In this document: positions 49,928 to 58,768 of the stretch, in pieces
Numbering within the stretch: the first letter of the stretch is position 1
How the letters are laid out: every line of letters starts with the position of its first letter
Assembly: GCA_963677135.2 (NCBI GenBank)
Contig: CAXXLS010000009.1
Span: forward strand, 342,068-406,067
DNA from: Seleniibacterium sp963677135
Lineage (GTDB): Bacteria; Desulfobacterota; Desulfuromonadia; Desulfuromonadales; Geopsychrobacteraceae
Length of the DNA: 64,000 nucleotides
Direction: 5' to 3'
The notes under the pieces: model-generated
What the model was told of the DNA's origin: nothing
Seen by the model: the letters and a program-made list of their open reading frames with translations, nothing else
The model's database searches: none
Program-made: the position numbers and the translations under genes

Positions 49928-51703
49928 TCAGTTGAAGTAGAGTATCGACATGGCGGCCAGAAACAGGACAGCAAGGAAGACACCGGCACCCAGGGGGTAG
50001 GCATTGAGTCGGGTGCGGTCATCGATCCTGGCCTGGTCCCTTTTGAGAGTGCTGTCATCTCCGCTGACCTCGGCGGTCAGCTGGAGAATATGCCGCTGAA
50101 TATTGCGCGAGGGATCTTCAAAGAACCGGCTGAGAATCTGGGGAATTCGCTGCATAAAAATCCGGTCGCCGAAGGCGTTGATCCCGTTGAAGATTTTGTC
50201 GCAGCCATAGAGGAAGAAGCGTCCGCCTTTACGGTAAACCCAATCCGTGTCCAGGTTGATGGCACGGATTTCGGCCGGGTAGATGGCGGACAGCATGAGC
50301 AGGGCAAAGGCAAGAGCTCCAAACATGAGTAATTGCAGCTGCCCGACAACATGGTCGGCTGTGTACGGGATATAATCGACCGCATAGGGGAGCAGATTAT
50401 AGAGCGGTTTCGGGAAAATACCGACGCCAATACAGAATGCCGAGGCGATCCCCATGGCGAGAGTCATGTTCCAGGGCGCTTCTTTGGGGCGCAGGCCGGA
50501 ATCATGACCGAAGAAGATAAAGAATGGAACCTTGATGCCGGCGTGATGAAAAACACCGGCCGAGGCAAACATGAGAATCAGCCAGACGATGGTCAGATGC
50601 TCATGCCCTGCGGCGCTGACAATCATCGATTTACTGACGAATCCCGAGAAGAGTGGAAAGGCGCTGATCGACGCCGCACCGACAATGCAGCAGATGCAGG
50701 TTATCGGCATGTATTTGTAGAGTCCGCCGAGATCGGTACATCTGATCTTTCCGGTACGATACAGCACCGCTCCGGCACTCATGAACAACAGCCCTTTGTA
50801 AAGGATATGGGCGAAGGCATGGGCGACGGCACCGTTAATGGCCAGGGGGGTGCCGATGCCGATACCGACCATCATGAAACCGACCTGGTTGATCAGGCTG
50901 TAGGAGAGGACGCTGCGAATATCATTTTCGAGCACGGCGTAGAAGATCGGGACGAACGTCATGACGGCCCCGAGAATGATCAGGACGTCGGTGCCCGGGA
51001 AGGTCCGGGCCATGACATAAACAGCGCTTTTCGTGGTAAATGCGCTGAGAAACACGGCACCGGAATAAGATGCGGCCGGGTAAGCGTCTTTCAGCCAGGA
51101 GTGCAGCGGCGGAATAGCGGCATTGACGGCGATACCGATAAAGATCAGCCAGGATGAGAGTCCGCTCAGGCCGACGAAATCGACATCCAGGGAGGCCGTT
51201 TCCTGAAGCCTGAGAATGATTCCGGCGAGCAGGAACAATCCTCCGGTCAGGTGGATCAGCACATACCGAAACGCCGCATTGCGGGCGATTTTGTCGCGGG
51301 CGGCGAGGATGACGAAGGTCGAGGCGATGGCCATCAGTTCCCAGAAGACGTACAGGGTAAAGAAATCCCCGGCAAAGGTGACGCCGAGGGCGCTACCGGC
51401 ATAGACCAGAGCCGACGATTGTTCCAGACGGTCGTCATTCTGAAATGCGAACAGGACAGCGAGGACGCTGACAATGGAGAAGATCAGTCCGAACACCCGG
51501 TTCAGGCGGTCGACCTTGAGGAACGTCAGGTCCTGATTGAACAATGAATAGTGCCAGGATGTTCCCTCGGGCAGAAACCAGACGGTCACCAGGGCAAGCA
51601 GAGGCGCTGCCAGAAGAACCGCCTTGCGTAATCCTTTAGGTAAGAACGGGGCTATGGCGGCTGCCGCCAGAAAAAATAAAGCCGGTGGCAGGTTACTTAT
51701 CAT
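49928..51703 (-). CDS. Antiporter-like proton-conducting subunit (third, NuoL/MrpD type)
   Basis: A 591-residue membrane protein with about 14 helices and a C-terminal extension of about 100 residues that crosses the membrane once more at the end. It has the conserved antiporter-like features: ELMAIASTFVILAARD (helix 5 Glu), IPPLHSWLKDAYPAASYSGAVFLSAFTTKSAVY (helix 7/8 Lys and Pro), and AHAFAHILYKGLLFM (helix 10). It is the distal gene of the operon and overlaps the preceding 81-codon gene by 11 bases. Its partners suggest a third ion-translocating subunit rather than a separate enzyme. Confidence 0.88.
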   Translation of the reverse strand: MISNLPPALFFLAAAAIAPFLPKGLRKAVLLAAPLLALVTVWFLPEGTSWHYSLFNQDLTFLKVDRLNRVFGLIFSIVSVLAVLFAFQNDDRLEQSSALVYAGSALGVTFAGDFFTLYVFWELMAIASTFVILAARDKIARNAAFRYVLIHLTGGLFLLAGIILRLQETASLDVDFVGLSGLSSWLIFIGIAVNAAIPPLHSWLKDAYPAASYSGAVFLSAFTTKSAVYVMARTFPGTDVLIILGAVMTFVPIFYAVLENDIRSVLSYSLINQVGFMMVGIGIGTPLAINGAVAHAFAHILYKGLLFMSAGAVLYRTGKIRCTDLGGLYKYMPITCICCIVGAASISAFPLFSGFVSKSMIVSAAGHEHLTIVWLILMFASAGVFHHAGIKVPFFIFFGHDSGLRPKEAPWNMTLAMGIASAFCIGVGIFPKPLYNLLPYAVDYIPYTADHVVGQLQLLMFGALAFALLMLSAIYPAEIRAINLDTDWVYRKGGRFFLYGCDKIFNGINAFGDRIFMQRIPQILSRFFEDPSRNIQRHILQLTAEVSGDDSTLKRDQARIDDRTRLNAYPLGAGVFLAVLFLAAMSILYFN

Positions 51704-51938
51704 AGTAATCCTCGTCTCTCATGATGAAAATGCGCAGAACTTTGGCGAGGAGCACCAGGAGAACACAGGAGATAAAGCCGTAGGCGGCTGAAAAACTCGG
51801 TGCGCCATCAAGTCCGAACACGACGTGCTTGTCGATAAACAGGTCGATGACCAGCAAAACGACCAGGCTGGCATAGAAAATTCGTAAAAACAGAATGAGG
51901 TTGCTCTTCTTGTCAAACCATCCGCTTTTTTTATCCAT
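51693..51938 (-). CDS. Small membrane protein of the antiporter operon, 81 aa
   Basis: A protein of 81 residues with two hydrophobic helices (about 14 to 32 and 46 to 70), a basic N-terminus (MDKKSGWFDKKS) and an acidic tail (RDEDYYDK). I do not recognise the family. Its ATG shares the A of the TGA stop of the 53-codon gene (TGATG), and it overlaps the next gene by 11 bases. It must be translated with these and is probably a small subunit of the complex. The frame upstream of 51938 is open but belongs to the neighbour. Confidence 0.75.
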   Translation of the reverse strand: MDKKSGWFDKKSNLILFLRIFYASLVVLLVIDLFIDKHVVFGLDGAPSFSAAYGFISCVLLVLLAKVLRIFIMRDEDYYDK

Positions 51939-52099
51939 CAGTGTCCTCCGCCATGTGAAAGCACGCCGCAGAAAGCGAGAATCAGATAGAAGATCCCCAA
52001 GGCAAAGACGATGTTGAAAGCGGTACGGTACCCTGGCCACGGGTCATGACCAAGTTCGACGATTTCGCCTTGTTCATTTTTCTTAATCGTGTCTGACAT
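51938..52099 (-). CDS. Very small membrane protein of the antiporter operon, 53 aa
   Basis: A short reading frame of 53 codons, ATG 52099 to TGA 51938. The N-terminus is polar (MSDTIKKNEQGEIVELG), with a HDPWPGYRT motif, then one membrane helix (FNIVFALGIFYLILAFCGVL) and a SHGGGH end, which could bind a metal. It starts three bases after the preceding gene and shares its stop with the next start (TGATG). The tight spacing and the fit of the helix support it as real. I know no named family for it. Confidence 0.75.
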   Translation of the reverse strand: MSDTIKKNEQGEIVELGHDPWPGYRTAFNIVFALGIFYLILAFCGVLSHGGGH

Positions 52100-52102
52100 G
52101 AA

Positions 52103-53572
52103 TCAACCTCCGATAGCGAGTTTTGCCAGGGTCACAAAGGTGCCGTGACAGAAGAACAGCAACAACGACGCTAAAGCTGTGAAGCAGATCGGAACGAGGC
52201 AGAAAAGCGGAGCTTCTGTTACTCCGGCTTCTGCATCCTCCGGCAGCGGATTTATAAAAGCGCGGTAAACGATCGGCAGAAAATAAGCTGCGTTCAGCAG
52301 GGAGCTGAACAGCAGGACGACCAGTAAAACCGTCTGGTGTCCGGATGCTGCGCCGGTCAGCAGCGTCCATTTACTGATGAATCCGCCCAGGGGGGGCAAG
52401 CCGATGATGCTCATGGAGCCAAGGAAAAAGGCAAAGAACGTGATCGGCATCTTGCGGCCCAGGCCGTCGAGTTGACTGATATATTTTTTACCGGCAGCGA
52501 CATAGATAGCGCCGGCACAGAAAAACAGGGTGATCTTGCCGAAAGCATGCATGGCGATGTGAAGGATTCCGCCGGTCATCCCGGCGGCGGTCAGCATGCC
52601 GGCGCCCAGAATCATATAGGACAGCTGACCGATGGTCGAATAGGCCAGGCGTCGTTTCAGGTTGTCCTGGGTCAGGGCCACCAGTGAGGCCGTCAGGAGA
52701 GTGACAGAAGCCAGGGACGTGATAATCCAGCCAAGATCGGCGCTGAGTAGCTGCTCCGGTCCGAATATGTGGAAGATGATGCGCAGGATGGAGAAAACCC
52801 CGACTTTGACGACAGCCACACCGTGCAGGAAGGAGCTGACCGGAGTCGGTGCGACCATCGCGGCCGGCAGCCAGCCGTGGAACGGCATCAGGCCTGCCTT
52901 GGCAAAACCGAACAGAAACATGACCAGGATCAGGGCCAGCAGTTGCGGACTGGCGCCACTGTGCGCCATGATGCCGCCAATTTTGAAATCAAGGGTGCCT
53001 GCCAGAGAGTAGACCAGGATCATGGCCGGCAGGGCCAGCCCGATGGACGTGCCGAGGATATAGGTCAGGTATTTGCGGCCGGATTTTTTGGCTTCGTCGT
53101 TCTGTTCGTGGGTGACCAGCGGATAGGTCGACAGCGACAGCATTTCGTAAAACAGGTACATGGTCAGCAGGTTCGCCGAAAACGCGACCCCCAGGGTGGC
53201 GGAAATAGCGACGGCAAAGGAGGCGAAATAACGCGTCTGGGCGTGTTCCTTGAGACTGCGCATGTAGCCGATGGAGTAGAGTGAGGTAAAGAACCAGAGA
53301 ATGGACGCGACCAGGGCGAAGAACATGCCCAGGGCATCGACCCTGAGAGCCAGGGGAACGCCCTCGATCACCTCGGCGATGGTCCATTCGAAACCGCCAC
53401 CGGCGAGAACTTTGGGAAGCAGGGAGGCGACGATGATCACTTTGCCCAGGGCAATCAGCAGGGTCCAGCTTTCCCGCAGGTTCGGACGGCGGTTCGACAA
53501 GATGATGGGGATCGACCCGATCAGCGAGATTAGGATGGCCATGAGGGGCCAGATCGAAATTTGATAGCTCAT
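52103..53572 (-). CDS. Antiporter-like proton-conducting subunit (second, NuoM/MrpD type)
   Basis: A 489-residue protein with 14 predicted helices. Key features are LFYEMLSLSTYPLVTHEQND (helix 5 Glu), GLMPFHGWLPAAMVAPTPVSSFLHGVAVVKVGVFSI (helix 7/8 Lys) and HIAMHAFGKITLFFCAGAI (helix 10/11). This is the pattern of MrpA/MrpD and NuoL/M/N subunits, which carry protons through the membrane arm. It lies 71 bases after the first subunit of this type and three bases before the 53-codon gene. Confidence 0.9.
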   Translation of the reverse strand: MSYQISIWPLMAILISLIGSIPIILSNRRPNLRESWTLLIALGKVIIVASLLPKVLAGGGFEWTIAEVIEGVPLALRVDALGMFFALVASILWFFTSLYSIGYMRSLKEHAQTRYFASFAVAISATLGVAFSANLLTMYLFYEMLSLSTYPLVTHEQNDEAKKSGRKYLTYILGTSIGLALPAMILVYSLAGTLDFKIGGIMAHSGASPQLLALILVMFLFGFAKAGLMPFHGWLPAAMVAPTPVSSFLHGVAVVKVGVFSILRIIFHIFGPEQLLSADLGWIITSLASVTLLTASLVALTQDNLKRRLAYSTIGQLSYMILGAGMLTAAGMTGGILHIAMHAFGKITLFFCAGAIYVAAGKKYISQLDGLGRKMPITFFAFFLGSMSIIGLPPLGGFISKWTLLTGAASGHQTVLLVVLLFSSLLNAAYFLPIVYRAFINPLPEDAEAGVTEAPLFCLVPICFTALASLLLFFCHGTFVTLAKLAIGG

Positions 53573-53643
53573 AATAAACGGTGCCCTGTCTTCAACTCAT
53601 TGCTGCAGATGATGTAACGGATATCGATAAGCCTGTTACAGGT

Positions 53644-55125
53644 TTAAAAGGTTACGGGTAAGGCCAGCTTGATGACGGTATCCACCAGTGGGCCGGAGTA
53701 GAAGCCGATCAGAATGAGAATGACCGCCGAGATCCACAGAGGAACCTGCATGCTGACCGGAGCTTCATCGAACGTTTCAACGGGGTGGTGCTGCCCCGGT
53801 CTGAAAAAATAACCGATCTCAATGATACGGAAAAAGAGCACGGCATTGACCAGGGAGCTGAAAAGCAGGGCCACGACATAACCCCACTGACCGGCCTCGA
53901 TACCGCCCAGCAGAAGGTACCATTTACTGAAAAAACCCGCGGTCGGCGGAACGCCGATCATGGAGAAGGCGCCGATGGTGAAGGCCGCCATGGTAATCGG
54001 CATTTTCCGGTAGACCCCCTTGAGGCTGTCAAACTCCAGATCCCCCAGCTTGTAGAGAAGGGCGGCAGCCGCCAGGAACAGGCAGAGGGTCATCAGCGCG
54101 TCATTGACGATGTGCAGCACAGCGCCGGTCATTCCCGTGTTGTTGGCCAGCCAGACGCCCCCGACCATGTAGCCGACTTCCGCGACAATGATATAGGTCA
54201 GCATCCTTTTCAGGTTGCGCTGAGCCAGGGCGAGTCCCGAGCCGCAGAAGATGGCGATGGTTGCCAGCCAGACGACACCGTTCTGGATATACGGGTTGTG
54301 AAAGAACAGGTAATCGACGGAAAAGACCGAAAACATGATCCTGATCATCAGGTAGATGGTCACCTTGGTCATCAGCGGGGCCGAGATCATGGCGGTACCG
54401 GTGGGTGCCAGGGAATAGGCGTTCGGCAGCCAGCCATGGAGCGGGAACAGCGCCATTTTGACCCACAGACCGACCAGGATGAAGGCCAGTGCTGTGGCGA
54501 TGGCGGCCCCTCCGGGAGTGGTCTGGAGAATCCGGGCGATATCAGCCATATTGAGGCTGCCGGTCATGATGTAGAGGTAGCCGACGCCGAGCAGGTAGAA
54601 ACAGGCTCCCAGTGAGCCCATGATAATATAATTGAAACTGGCCAGGGGGGCCCTTCCCCTTCCCATGGCGATCAGGCCGTAGGTGGTGATGGAGGTGATT
54701 TCAAGAAGCACGTAAAGGTTGAAGGCGTCACCGGTCAGAATCAGCCCGAACAGCCCGGTAATAAAGATCAGGTAAAGCGTAAAAAACATGTACTCTTTGT
54801 CCGGCAGCTCCTGGAATACAGATTTCAGGGCCGAACCGGTCGCCAGCAGTGCGGCGACGGAGACCAGGACCAGCATCAGGGCCGACAGATGGTCAATCAC
54901 CAGCTCGATCCCATAGGGTGGCTTCCAGTTGCCGACCGTGTAGCTGTAGCCCCCGTGGCTGACGACATCGCCCAGCACAACCAGGGACAGGACTGATGAC
55001 AGCGCCAGACAGCCAAGGGTGAGGGGGGCAATCCAGATTTTGGACCGCCGGCCGAGGAGGTTGACAAAGAATGCTGTCAGCAGCGGGGCTGCCAGGACGA
55101 AGAGAGGTAGATTTGATGCACTCAT
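53644..55125 (-). CDS. mrpD: Antiporter subunit D (MrpD/MnhD type)
   Basis: A 493-residue proton-conducting subunit. Motifs include FNLYVLLEITSITTYGLIAMGRG (helix 5 Glu), MALFPLHGWLPNAYSLAPTGTAMISAPLMTKVTIYLMIR (helix 7/8 Lys) and VLHIVNDALMTLCLFL. In place of the usual N-H-A-L-K of this helix it has ND-A-L, so the helix 10 Lys may be lost or replaced. Among the three large subunits this is closest to canonical MrpD. It overlaps the MrpC gene by four bases. Confidence 0.9.
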   Translation of the reverse strand: MSASNLPLFVLAAPLLTAFFVNLLGRRSKIWIAPLTLGCLALSSVLSLVVLGDVVSHGGYSYTVGNWKPPYGIELVIDHLSALMLVLVSVAALLATGSALKSVFQELPDKEYMFFTLYLIFITGLFGLILTGDAFNLYVLLEITSITTYGLIAMGRGRAPLASFNYIIMGSLGACFYLLGVGYLYIMTGSLNMADIARILQTTPGGAAIATALAFILVGLWVKMALFPLHGWLPNAYSLAPTGTAMISAPLMTKVTIYLMIRIMFSVFSVDYLFFHNPYIQNGVVWLATIAIFCGSGLALAQRNLKRMLTYIIVAEVGYMVGGVWLANNTGMTGAVLHIVNDALMTLCLFLAAAALLYKLGDLEFDSLKGVYRKMPITMAAFTIGAFSMIGVPPTAGFFSKWYLLLGGIEAGQWGYVVALLFSSLVNAVLFFRIIEIGYFFRPGQHHPVETFDEAPVSMQVPLWISAVILILIGFYSGPLVDTVIKLALPVTF

Positions 55126-55511
55126 TTTCCGAGCTTCTCCAGAATTTCGCCCTCTTCGAGGGTTCCGTATTCACGATAAATGCGCTGCAGAATAGCCAGG
55201 GCGACCCCGGTCACACTGACTGAAACGACGATGGCGGTCAGCATGAGAACGTGGGGAAGAGGGTTGACGATCGAAGTGACATTGACGCCATGCTCGAGCG
55301 CTTCATATTTGTTCAGAATCGGGATTCTGGCGCCCTGTTTGACCCCGGCCGACACGAACATCAGGATAATCGCGGTCTGGAAGATATTCATGCCGATCAA
55401 TTTTTTAACCAGGTTCTTTTTGCCGATCATGGCGTAAAACCCGATCATCATCAGGATGACGTAGATCCAGTAGTTGAATTTGGCAACAAAAAGTTCAGCA
55501 AACTGTTCCAT
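55122..55511 (-). CDS. mrpC: Antiporter subunit C (MrpC/NuoK type)
   Basis: A 129-residue protein with three membrane helices; the NuoK-like pattern KLIGMNIFQTAIILMFVSAG in helix 2 and LPHVLMLTAIVVSVSVTGVALAIL in helix 3 is clear. The ending is acidic (EYGTLEEGEIL). The start at ATG 55511 follows the MrpB-like stop by two bases. Together with MrpD it forms the quinone-free membrane arm of Mrp-type antiporters. Confidence 0.92.
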   Translation of the reverse strand: MEQFAELFVAKFNYWIYVILMMIGFYAMIGKKNLVKKLIGMNIFQTAIILMFVSAGVKQGARIPILNKYEALEHGVNVTSIVNPLPHVLMLTAIVVSVSVTGVALAILQRIYREYGTLEEGEILEKLGK

Positions 55512-55513
55512 GA

Positions 55514-55993
55514 TTAAAGCCCTTCTTCCATCTCGCCCTTGGAACCCAGAACCCAGAACAGTCCGGCCATAATGCTCATGACAGCCAGCCCGACCCCGAC
55601 CTCGACAATGAAAATGCCGAAGGAGCGCCATTCGATGGGGCCCATGGGAAGCAGAGTGTCAAGGGCGCTGTAGTCAAGGAACAAACCACCGAAAAGGGCG
55701 CACAGGGCAGCCGTTCCGGTGAAGATCAGGGCTCCCAGGTTGGCGAAAACGCCATTGACGGTTTCCGACATGTACTGCATGGAGAACTTCTGATCAAACG
55801 CCAGGGCGAGAACAACGAAAGAGGCGCCGAGGATGACCCCGCCCTGAAACCCGCCGCCGGGGCTGTAGTGACCATGAACGATGACGTAAAGCCCGAACAG
55901 CTGAATGAAGGGGACCATCATGCGAACGGCCGTCTGGATAATCAGGCTTTCTCCAAGCTTCTGTTTGGCGGTTCTTTCCTGTAGTAATTTCAT
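55514..55993 (-). CDS. mrpB: Antiporter subunit B (MnhB/MrpB type)
   Basis: A 159-residue MnhB-domain protein with four helices. The signature is FGLYVIVHGHYSPGGGFQGGVILGA in helix 2 and its loop. It corresponds to the C-terminal MrpB unit of Mrp. ATG 55993 overlaps the MbhE-like stop by four bases; the upstream open frame is not used. Confidence 0.92.
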   Translation of the reverse strand: MKLLQERTAKQKLGESLIIQTAVRMMVPFIQLFGLYVIVHGHYSPGGGFQGGVILGASFVVLALAFDQKFSMQYMSETVNGVFANLGALIFTGTAALCALFGGLFLDYSALDTLLPMGPIEWRSFGIFIVEVGVGLAVMSIMAGLFWVLGSKGEMEEGL

Positions 55994-56289
55994 GGTGTGC
56001 TCCGACCCTGGTCGTCCTGTTTTTTTCTTCTGCGCAGAACGCCCATAACCGCCATGCCGGCACAATAGATAACCACTGTTTCGAACATGGTGTCGTAGCC
56101 CCGATAGTCGCCAAGGACGGCAGTGACGATATTGGGAACATGCGTTTCGGGAACGGCTTCACTAATAAAATAGGCGGACAGGTGCCGGGCCGCGGGAGAG
56201 TCGGGATCTCCGAATGCGGGGAAATCCATGGTCCCGTAAAGGAGTACGGCACCGGTAACGAATGTCGCGAGCAGGGCTAGAGCTTTCAA
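55990..56289 (-). CDS. MbhE-like subunit
   Basis: A 99-residue protein with two helices. ETHVPNIVTAVLGDYRGYDTMFETVV is the typical motif of MbhE and the C-terminal part of MrpA. It joins the MnhB, MrpC and MrpD subunits in Mbh, Mbs and Mrp complexes. It overlaps its neighbours by four bases on both sides. The basic tail RRRKKQDDQ faces the cytoplasm. Confidence 0.88.
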   Translation of the reverse strand: MKALALLATFVTGAVLLYGTMDFPAFGDPDSPAARHLSAYFISEAVPETHVPNIVTAVLGDYRGYDTMFETVVIYCAGMAVMGVLRRRKKQDDQGRSTP

Positions 56290-56531
56290 TCCTTACTCCT
56301 CCTTGTGGTATTCAGAATCGCGGCGATAAAGAGCACGGTACTGATGCCGGCACCAACGGTCGCTTCGGTGAAGGCTACGTCAACGGCCCCCATTTCCGCC
56401 CACAGCAGGCACATGAAGAAACTGTAGACGCCGAAGATGATGGTGGCACTGAGCAGATCCTTGACCGTTATGGCCGCAATAGCGCAAATGACGACAAGCA
56501 ACAGAATCAGTAAGTCAAGAGCCCAGATCAT
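56286..56531 (-). CDS. MbhD-like (DUF4040) subunit
   Basis: An 81-residue, three-helix protein with the DUF4040/MbhD signature VDVAFTEATVGAGISTVLF. This segment equals part of the C-terminal end of MrpA, here made as a separate subunit as in Mbh hydrogenases of Thermococcales. It follows the mrpG gene by two bases. The full-length MrpA fusion is absent from this operon. Confidence 0.9.
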   Translation of the reverse strand: MIWALDLLILLLVVICAIAAITVKDLLSATIIFGVYSFFMCLLWAEMGAVDVAFTEATVGAGISTVLFIAAILNTTRRSKD

Positions 56532-56533
56532 GA

Positions 56534-56851
56534 TTATCTCTTCTTCTTGGCCCAGGGTACGACGCCGATAACCAGGGCCGTTTTGGTTATGGCGTGGGTT
56601 GCCGTCGGACTGGCAACATAGATAAAGACGGCAATCAGCATGATTTTAATGGCGACCAGGATGCTGCCGAAGCTGAAGTCCTGCAATTGGTACAGGGCCG
56701 CGGCGATGATGATAAGCACTGCGGCCAGGGAGTCGGACTTTCCGGCGGCATGCAGGCGGCTGTAGAAATCTGGAAAGCGCAGTACACCGATGACCCCGAT
56801 GGTGAAAAAGAACAGCCCGGCAATCAGAAAAAAAGCGATGGCGATACTCAT
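56534..56851 (-). CDS. mrpG: Antiporter subunit G (MrpG/MnhG type)
   Basis: A 105-residue protein with three helices and the MrpG motif GVLRFPDFYSRLHAAGKSDSLA. It overlaps the mrpF gene by four bases at its start. It ends VVPWAKKKR. MrpG is needed for assembly of the Mrp complex in other bacteria. Confidence 0.93.
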   Translation of the reverse strand: MSIAIAFFLIAGLFFFTIGVIGVLRFPDFYSRLHAAGKSDSLAAVLIIIAAALYQLQDFSFGSILVAIKIMLIAVFIYVASPTATHAITKTALVIGVVPWAKKKR

Positions 56852-57195
56852 TGGTTCTCTCCGGTACTGGAAGCGGTTTCTTCGTGCAGCGGGGCTTCCC
56901 GGTCAAGGAAGTCGCTGAGCACTTCGTCGGATCTTTTCTTGCGCAGAAAGTACCTGGTGGCCCCGAGGGTCGCGATAAAATTGAGCAGGGCATAGGCAAT
57001 GGCGATATCAACGAACATTTCCAGGTCGTGCAGCAGAATCCCGATGAGCAGCAGCAGGGTGGTCGTTTTGGTGCCGATGATGTTACCGCCCAGAATCCGG
57101 TCGAGAACGGTTGGTCCCACGATCAGACGATACATGCTGAGCAGCATCAGAAAAATGAGCCAGATTCCGGCGAAAAGGATGATATTTTCAAGCAT
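56848..57195 (-). CDS. mrpF: Antiporter subunit F (MrpF/MnhF type)
   Basis: A 115-residue protein with three helices. The MrpF motif YRLIVGPTVLDRILGGNIIGT is at about residue 22. A charged tail of about 25 residues (FLRKKRSDEVLSDFLDRE) extends past the usual end. It follows mrpE by two bases. Confidence 0.93.
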   Translation of the reverse strand: MLENIILFAGIWLIFLMLLSMYRLIVGPTVLDRILGGNIIGTKTTTLLLLIGILLHDLEMFVDIAIAYALLNFIATLGATRYFLRKKRSDEVLSDFLDREAPLHEETASSTGENQ

Positions 57196-57197
57196 GT

Positions 57198-57677
57198 CTA
57201 TTCAATCTCCAGGGCTTTGGCGACGCGTTGTTCCATTTCCCCCGGCAGCCCGGCTGCCGCTTTCTGGGTCAGTGCGTAGACGGCGATCTGATTTTCAAAA
57301 ATATTGACCGTAATGGTGCCCGGCGTCAGAGTGATGGATTGAGCCATGGCGACTTTGGAGATCGGTCTTTTAAGAATGGTTTCAAAGCGGAACAGGTGGG
57401 GGTCTATTTTTTCCAGCATGCGCGGATGCAGCACGATATAGGTAATTTCCAGGTTGGCGATGATGATCTGCCAGAGCAGGTAGGGGAGATAGCGGATCAT
57501 ACCGAACAGTTCCCGCAGCCAGGATTTTCCTTCGTCAGGGAACAGCAGGTTGCTGCTCAGGCAGGCAACGATCAGGCAGCACAGAACGCCCAGGGTGAAA
57601 TGGAATGGATCAAACATGCCAGACATGATGATCCAGAAGATCAGCATAATGACAAAGGTGGCAATTTTGGCCTTCAT
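57198..57677 (-). CDS. mrpE: Antiporter subunit E (MrpE/MnhE type)
   Basis: A 159-residue protein with two N-terminal helices and a soluble C-terminal domain; the MrpE signature is LLWQIIIANLEITYIVLHPRM, followed by AMAQSITLTPGTITV. ATG 57677 has GGAG nine bases upstream; TTG 57686 is too close to that site. It is the first gene of the operon, so the operon order is E-F-G-MbhD-MbhE-B-C-D and then two further antiporter-like and two small subunits. Confidence 0.92.
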   Translation of the reverse strand: MKAKIATFVIMLIFWIIMSGMFDPFHFTLGVLCCLIVACLSSNLLFPDEGKSWLRELFGMIRYLPYLLWQIIIANLEITYIVLHPRMLEKIDPHLFRFETILKRPISKVAMAQSITLTPGTITVNIFENQIAVYALTQKAAAGLPGEMEQRVAKALEIE

Positions 57678-58381
57678 AAGGTACAACTCCAGTGCTGCAA
57701 CCAGTCGATCTGGGGTTAATGGTTTTATCTCCAGGTGATAGCGAACTTAAAAACTGCCAATTTATTAAATCCCCGACGTGTCGGCATCGGGAGGCAACGT
57801 AAACGCTGAACAGAATATTTTATCTAACATTTTTTCGAAACCTGTCCATGCGGGCATGGGCACGCTCCGTCTCTCCGTTACATAAAATCAATCAATGAGG
57901 TGAGCTGGGTAGAGTCTTTTAAAACAGTTTTTGAAAGACTGTTCGTTGGCATAACATTACATGAAAAATCTGTCTAACACGGTCCTGAAACTGCGGTCAA
58001 TAAAATCCCATATAACGAACTGCAATATTGATATGTAGGATTTTTTTGTCTATTTGTCGTAGGTGGCGAAATTTTCGACCAGCAAAGACTCCATATTTGG
58101 TGCATTATTCCGATAAATGGAGCCAGATACAACCCTTTTCTCGACAGTGTCCCTGTCAGCCGGCAAAAAAAATGACAGCAGTATTTGTGCCAAAGTTTTT
58201 CCGCAAAACGGCCAGGCTTGGCCGTCGCGATTGATAACCGGAGCTAAATCAGGTCCTTAGGTGCCTTTTCATTGGTATGGCAAAGGTCTGGGCTGATTGT
58301 GGAAACGGTTCCCGCATACGGGGATGTGGGAAAAAATTACTCACCTGGGCTGCCGCACTGATGAAAATCGCGTCTGTCTTT
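57678..58381. other. Long intergenic region upstream of the antiporter operon
   Basis: The 704-base gap is AT-rich and holds no convincing gene. An inverted repeat AGTCTTT...AAAGACT (57912-57938) and a hairpin ACGGCCA-GGCT-TGGCCGT (about 58207-58224) are visible; the latter may end a transcript of the small membrane protein gene to its right. A reading frame from about 58028 (68 codons) has no family look. The mrp promoter must be in this part. I did not recognise a sodium or other riboswitch. Confidence 0.5.
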
Positions 58382-58768
58382 TTATTCGGCAAGCCGCTGA
58401 GCCGAATCGCGGTAACGGGCCGGAACCTGCTTGAGGCTGTCGGCGAATTGCAAAGTGCCGTTGCGGTCCACATAAAGGTAGCGACTGTTTTTTTCAACCT
58501 TTTCCGGAGAGGCCTCCCGAGTAATGACGCTGGCAATGGAATCGCCGGCGGTGCGGGGTTTGGCGGGACTGGCGGCCGGTTTCCCCGGGGACTTGGAAGC
58601 CCCTCCCTCAGCCAGGTTGCCCAGCCGCTGGCGGAAATCGATGTAGAACTGCTGGGTTTCTCTGAGCCCGCTTATGGTCATGGGCCAGCTGAGCATCAGC
58701 TGGTCGAAACTGAGGATCATGGCAAGGACCACGACGACCCATAAAAAATATCTGAACATTCTGAACAT
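58382..58768 (-). CDS. Membrane-anchored protein with DUF4124-like C-terminus
   Basis: A 128-residue protein. A signal-anchor helix (about 7 to 24) is followed by a periplasmic part with a Pro- and Ala-rich linker (SPGKPAASPAKP), and then SRYLYVDRNGTLQFADSLKQVP, which resembles the DUF4124 pattern (YxWxDxxGxxxFxDxxxxVP). ATG 58768 has GGAG at six bases; the frame reaches back to 58969 but lacks such a site. Its function is unknown. It is divergent from trxB. Confidence 0.7.
   Translation of the reverse strand: MFRMFRYFLWVVVVLAMILSFDQLMLSWPMTISGLRETQQFYIDFRQRLGNLAEGGASKSPGKPAASPAKPRTAGDSIASVITREASPEKVEKNSRYLYVDRNGTLQFADSLKQVPARYRDSAQRLAE

Noticed and set aside
58028..58234. Open frame of 68 codons in the long intergenic region
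   Set aside because: Basic, low-conservation look and no ribosome binding site; more likely chance.
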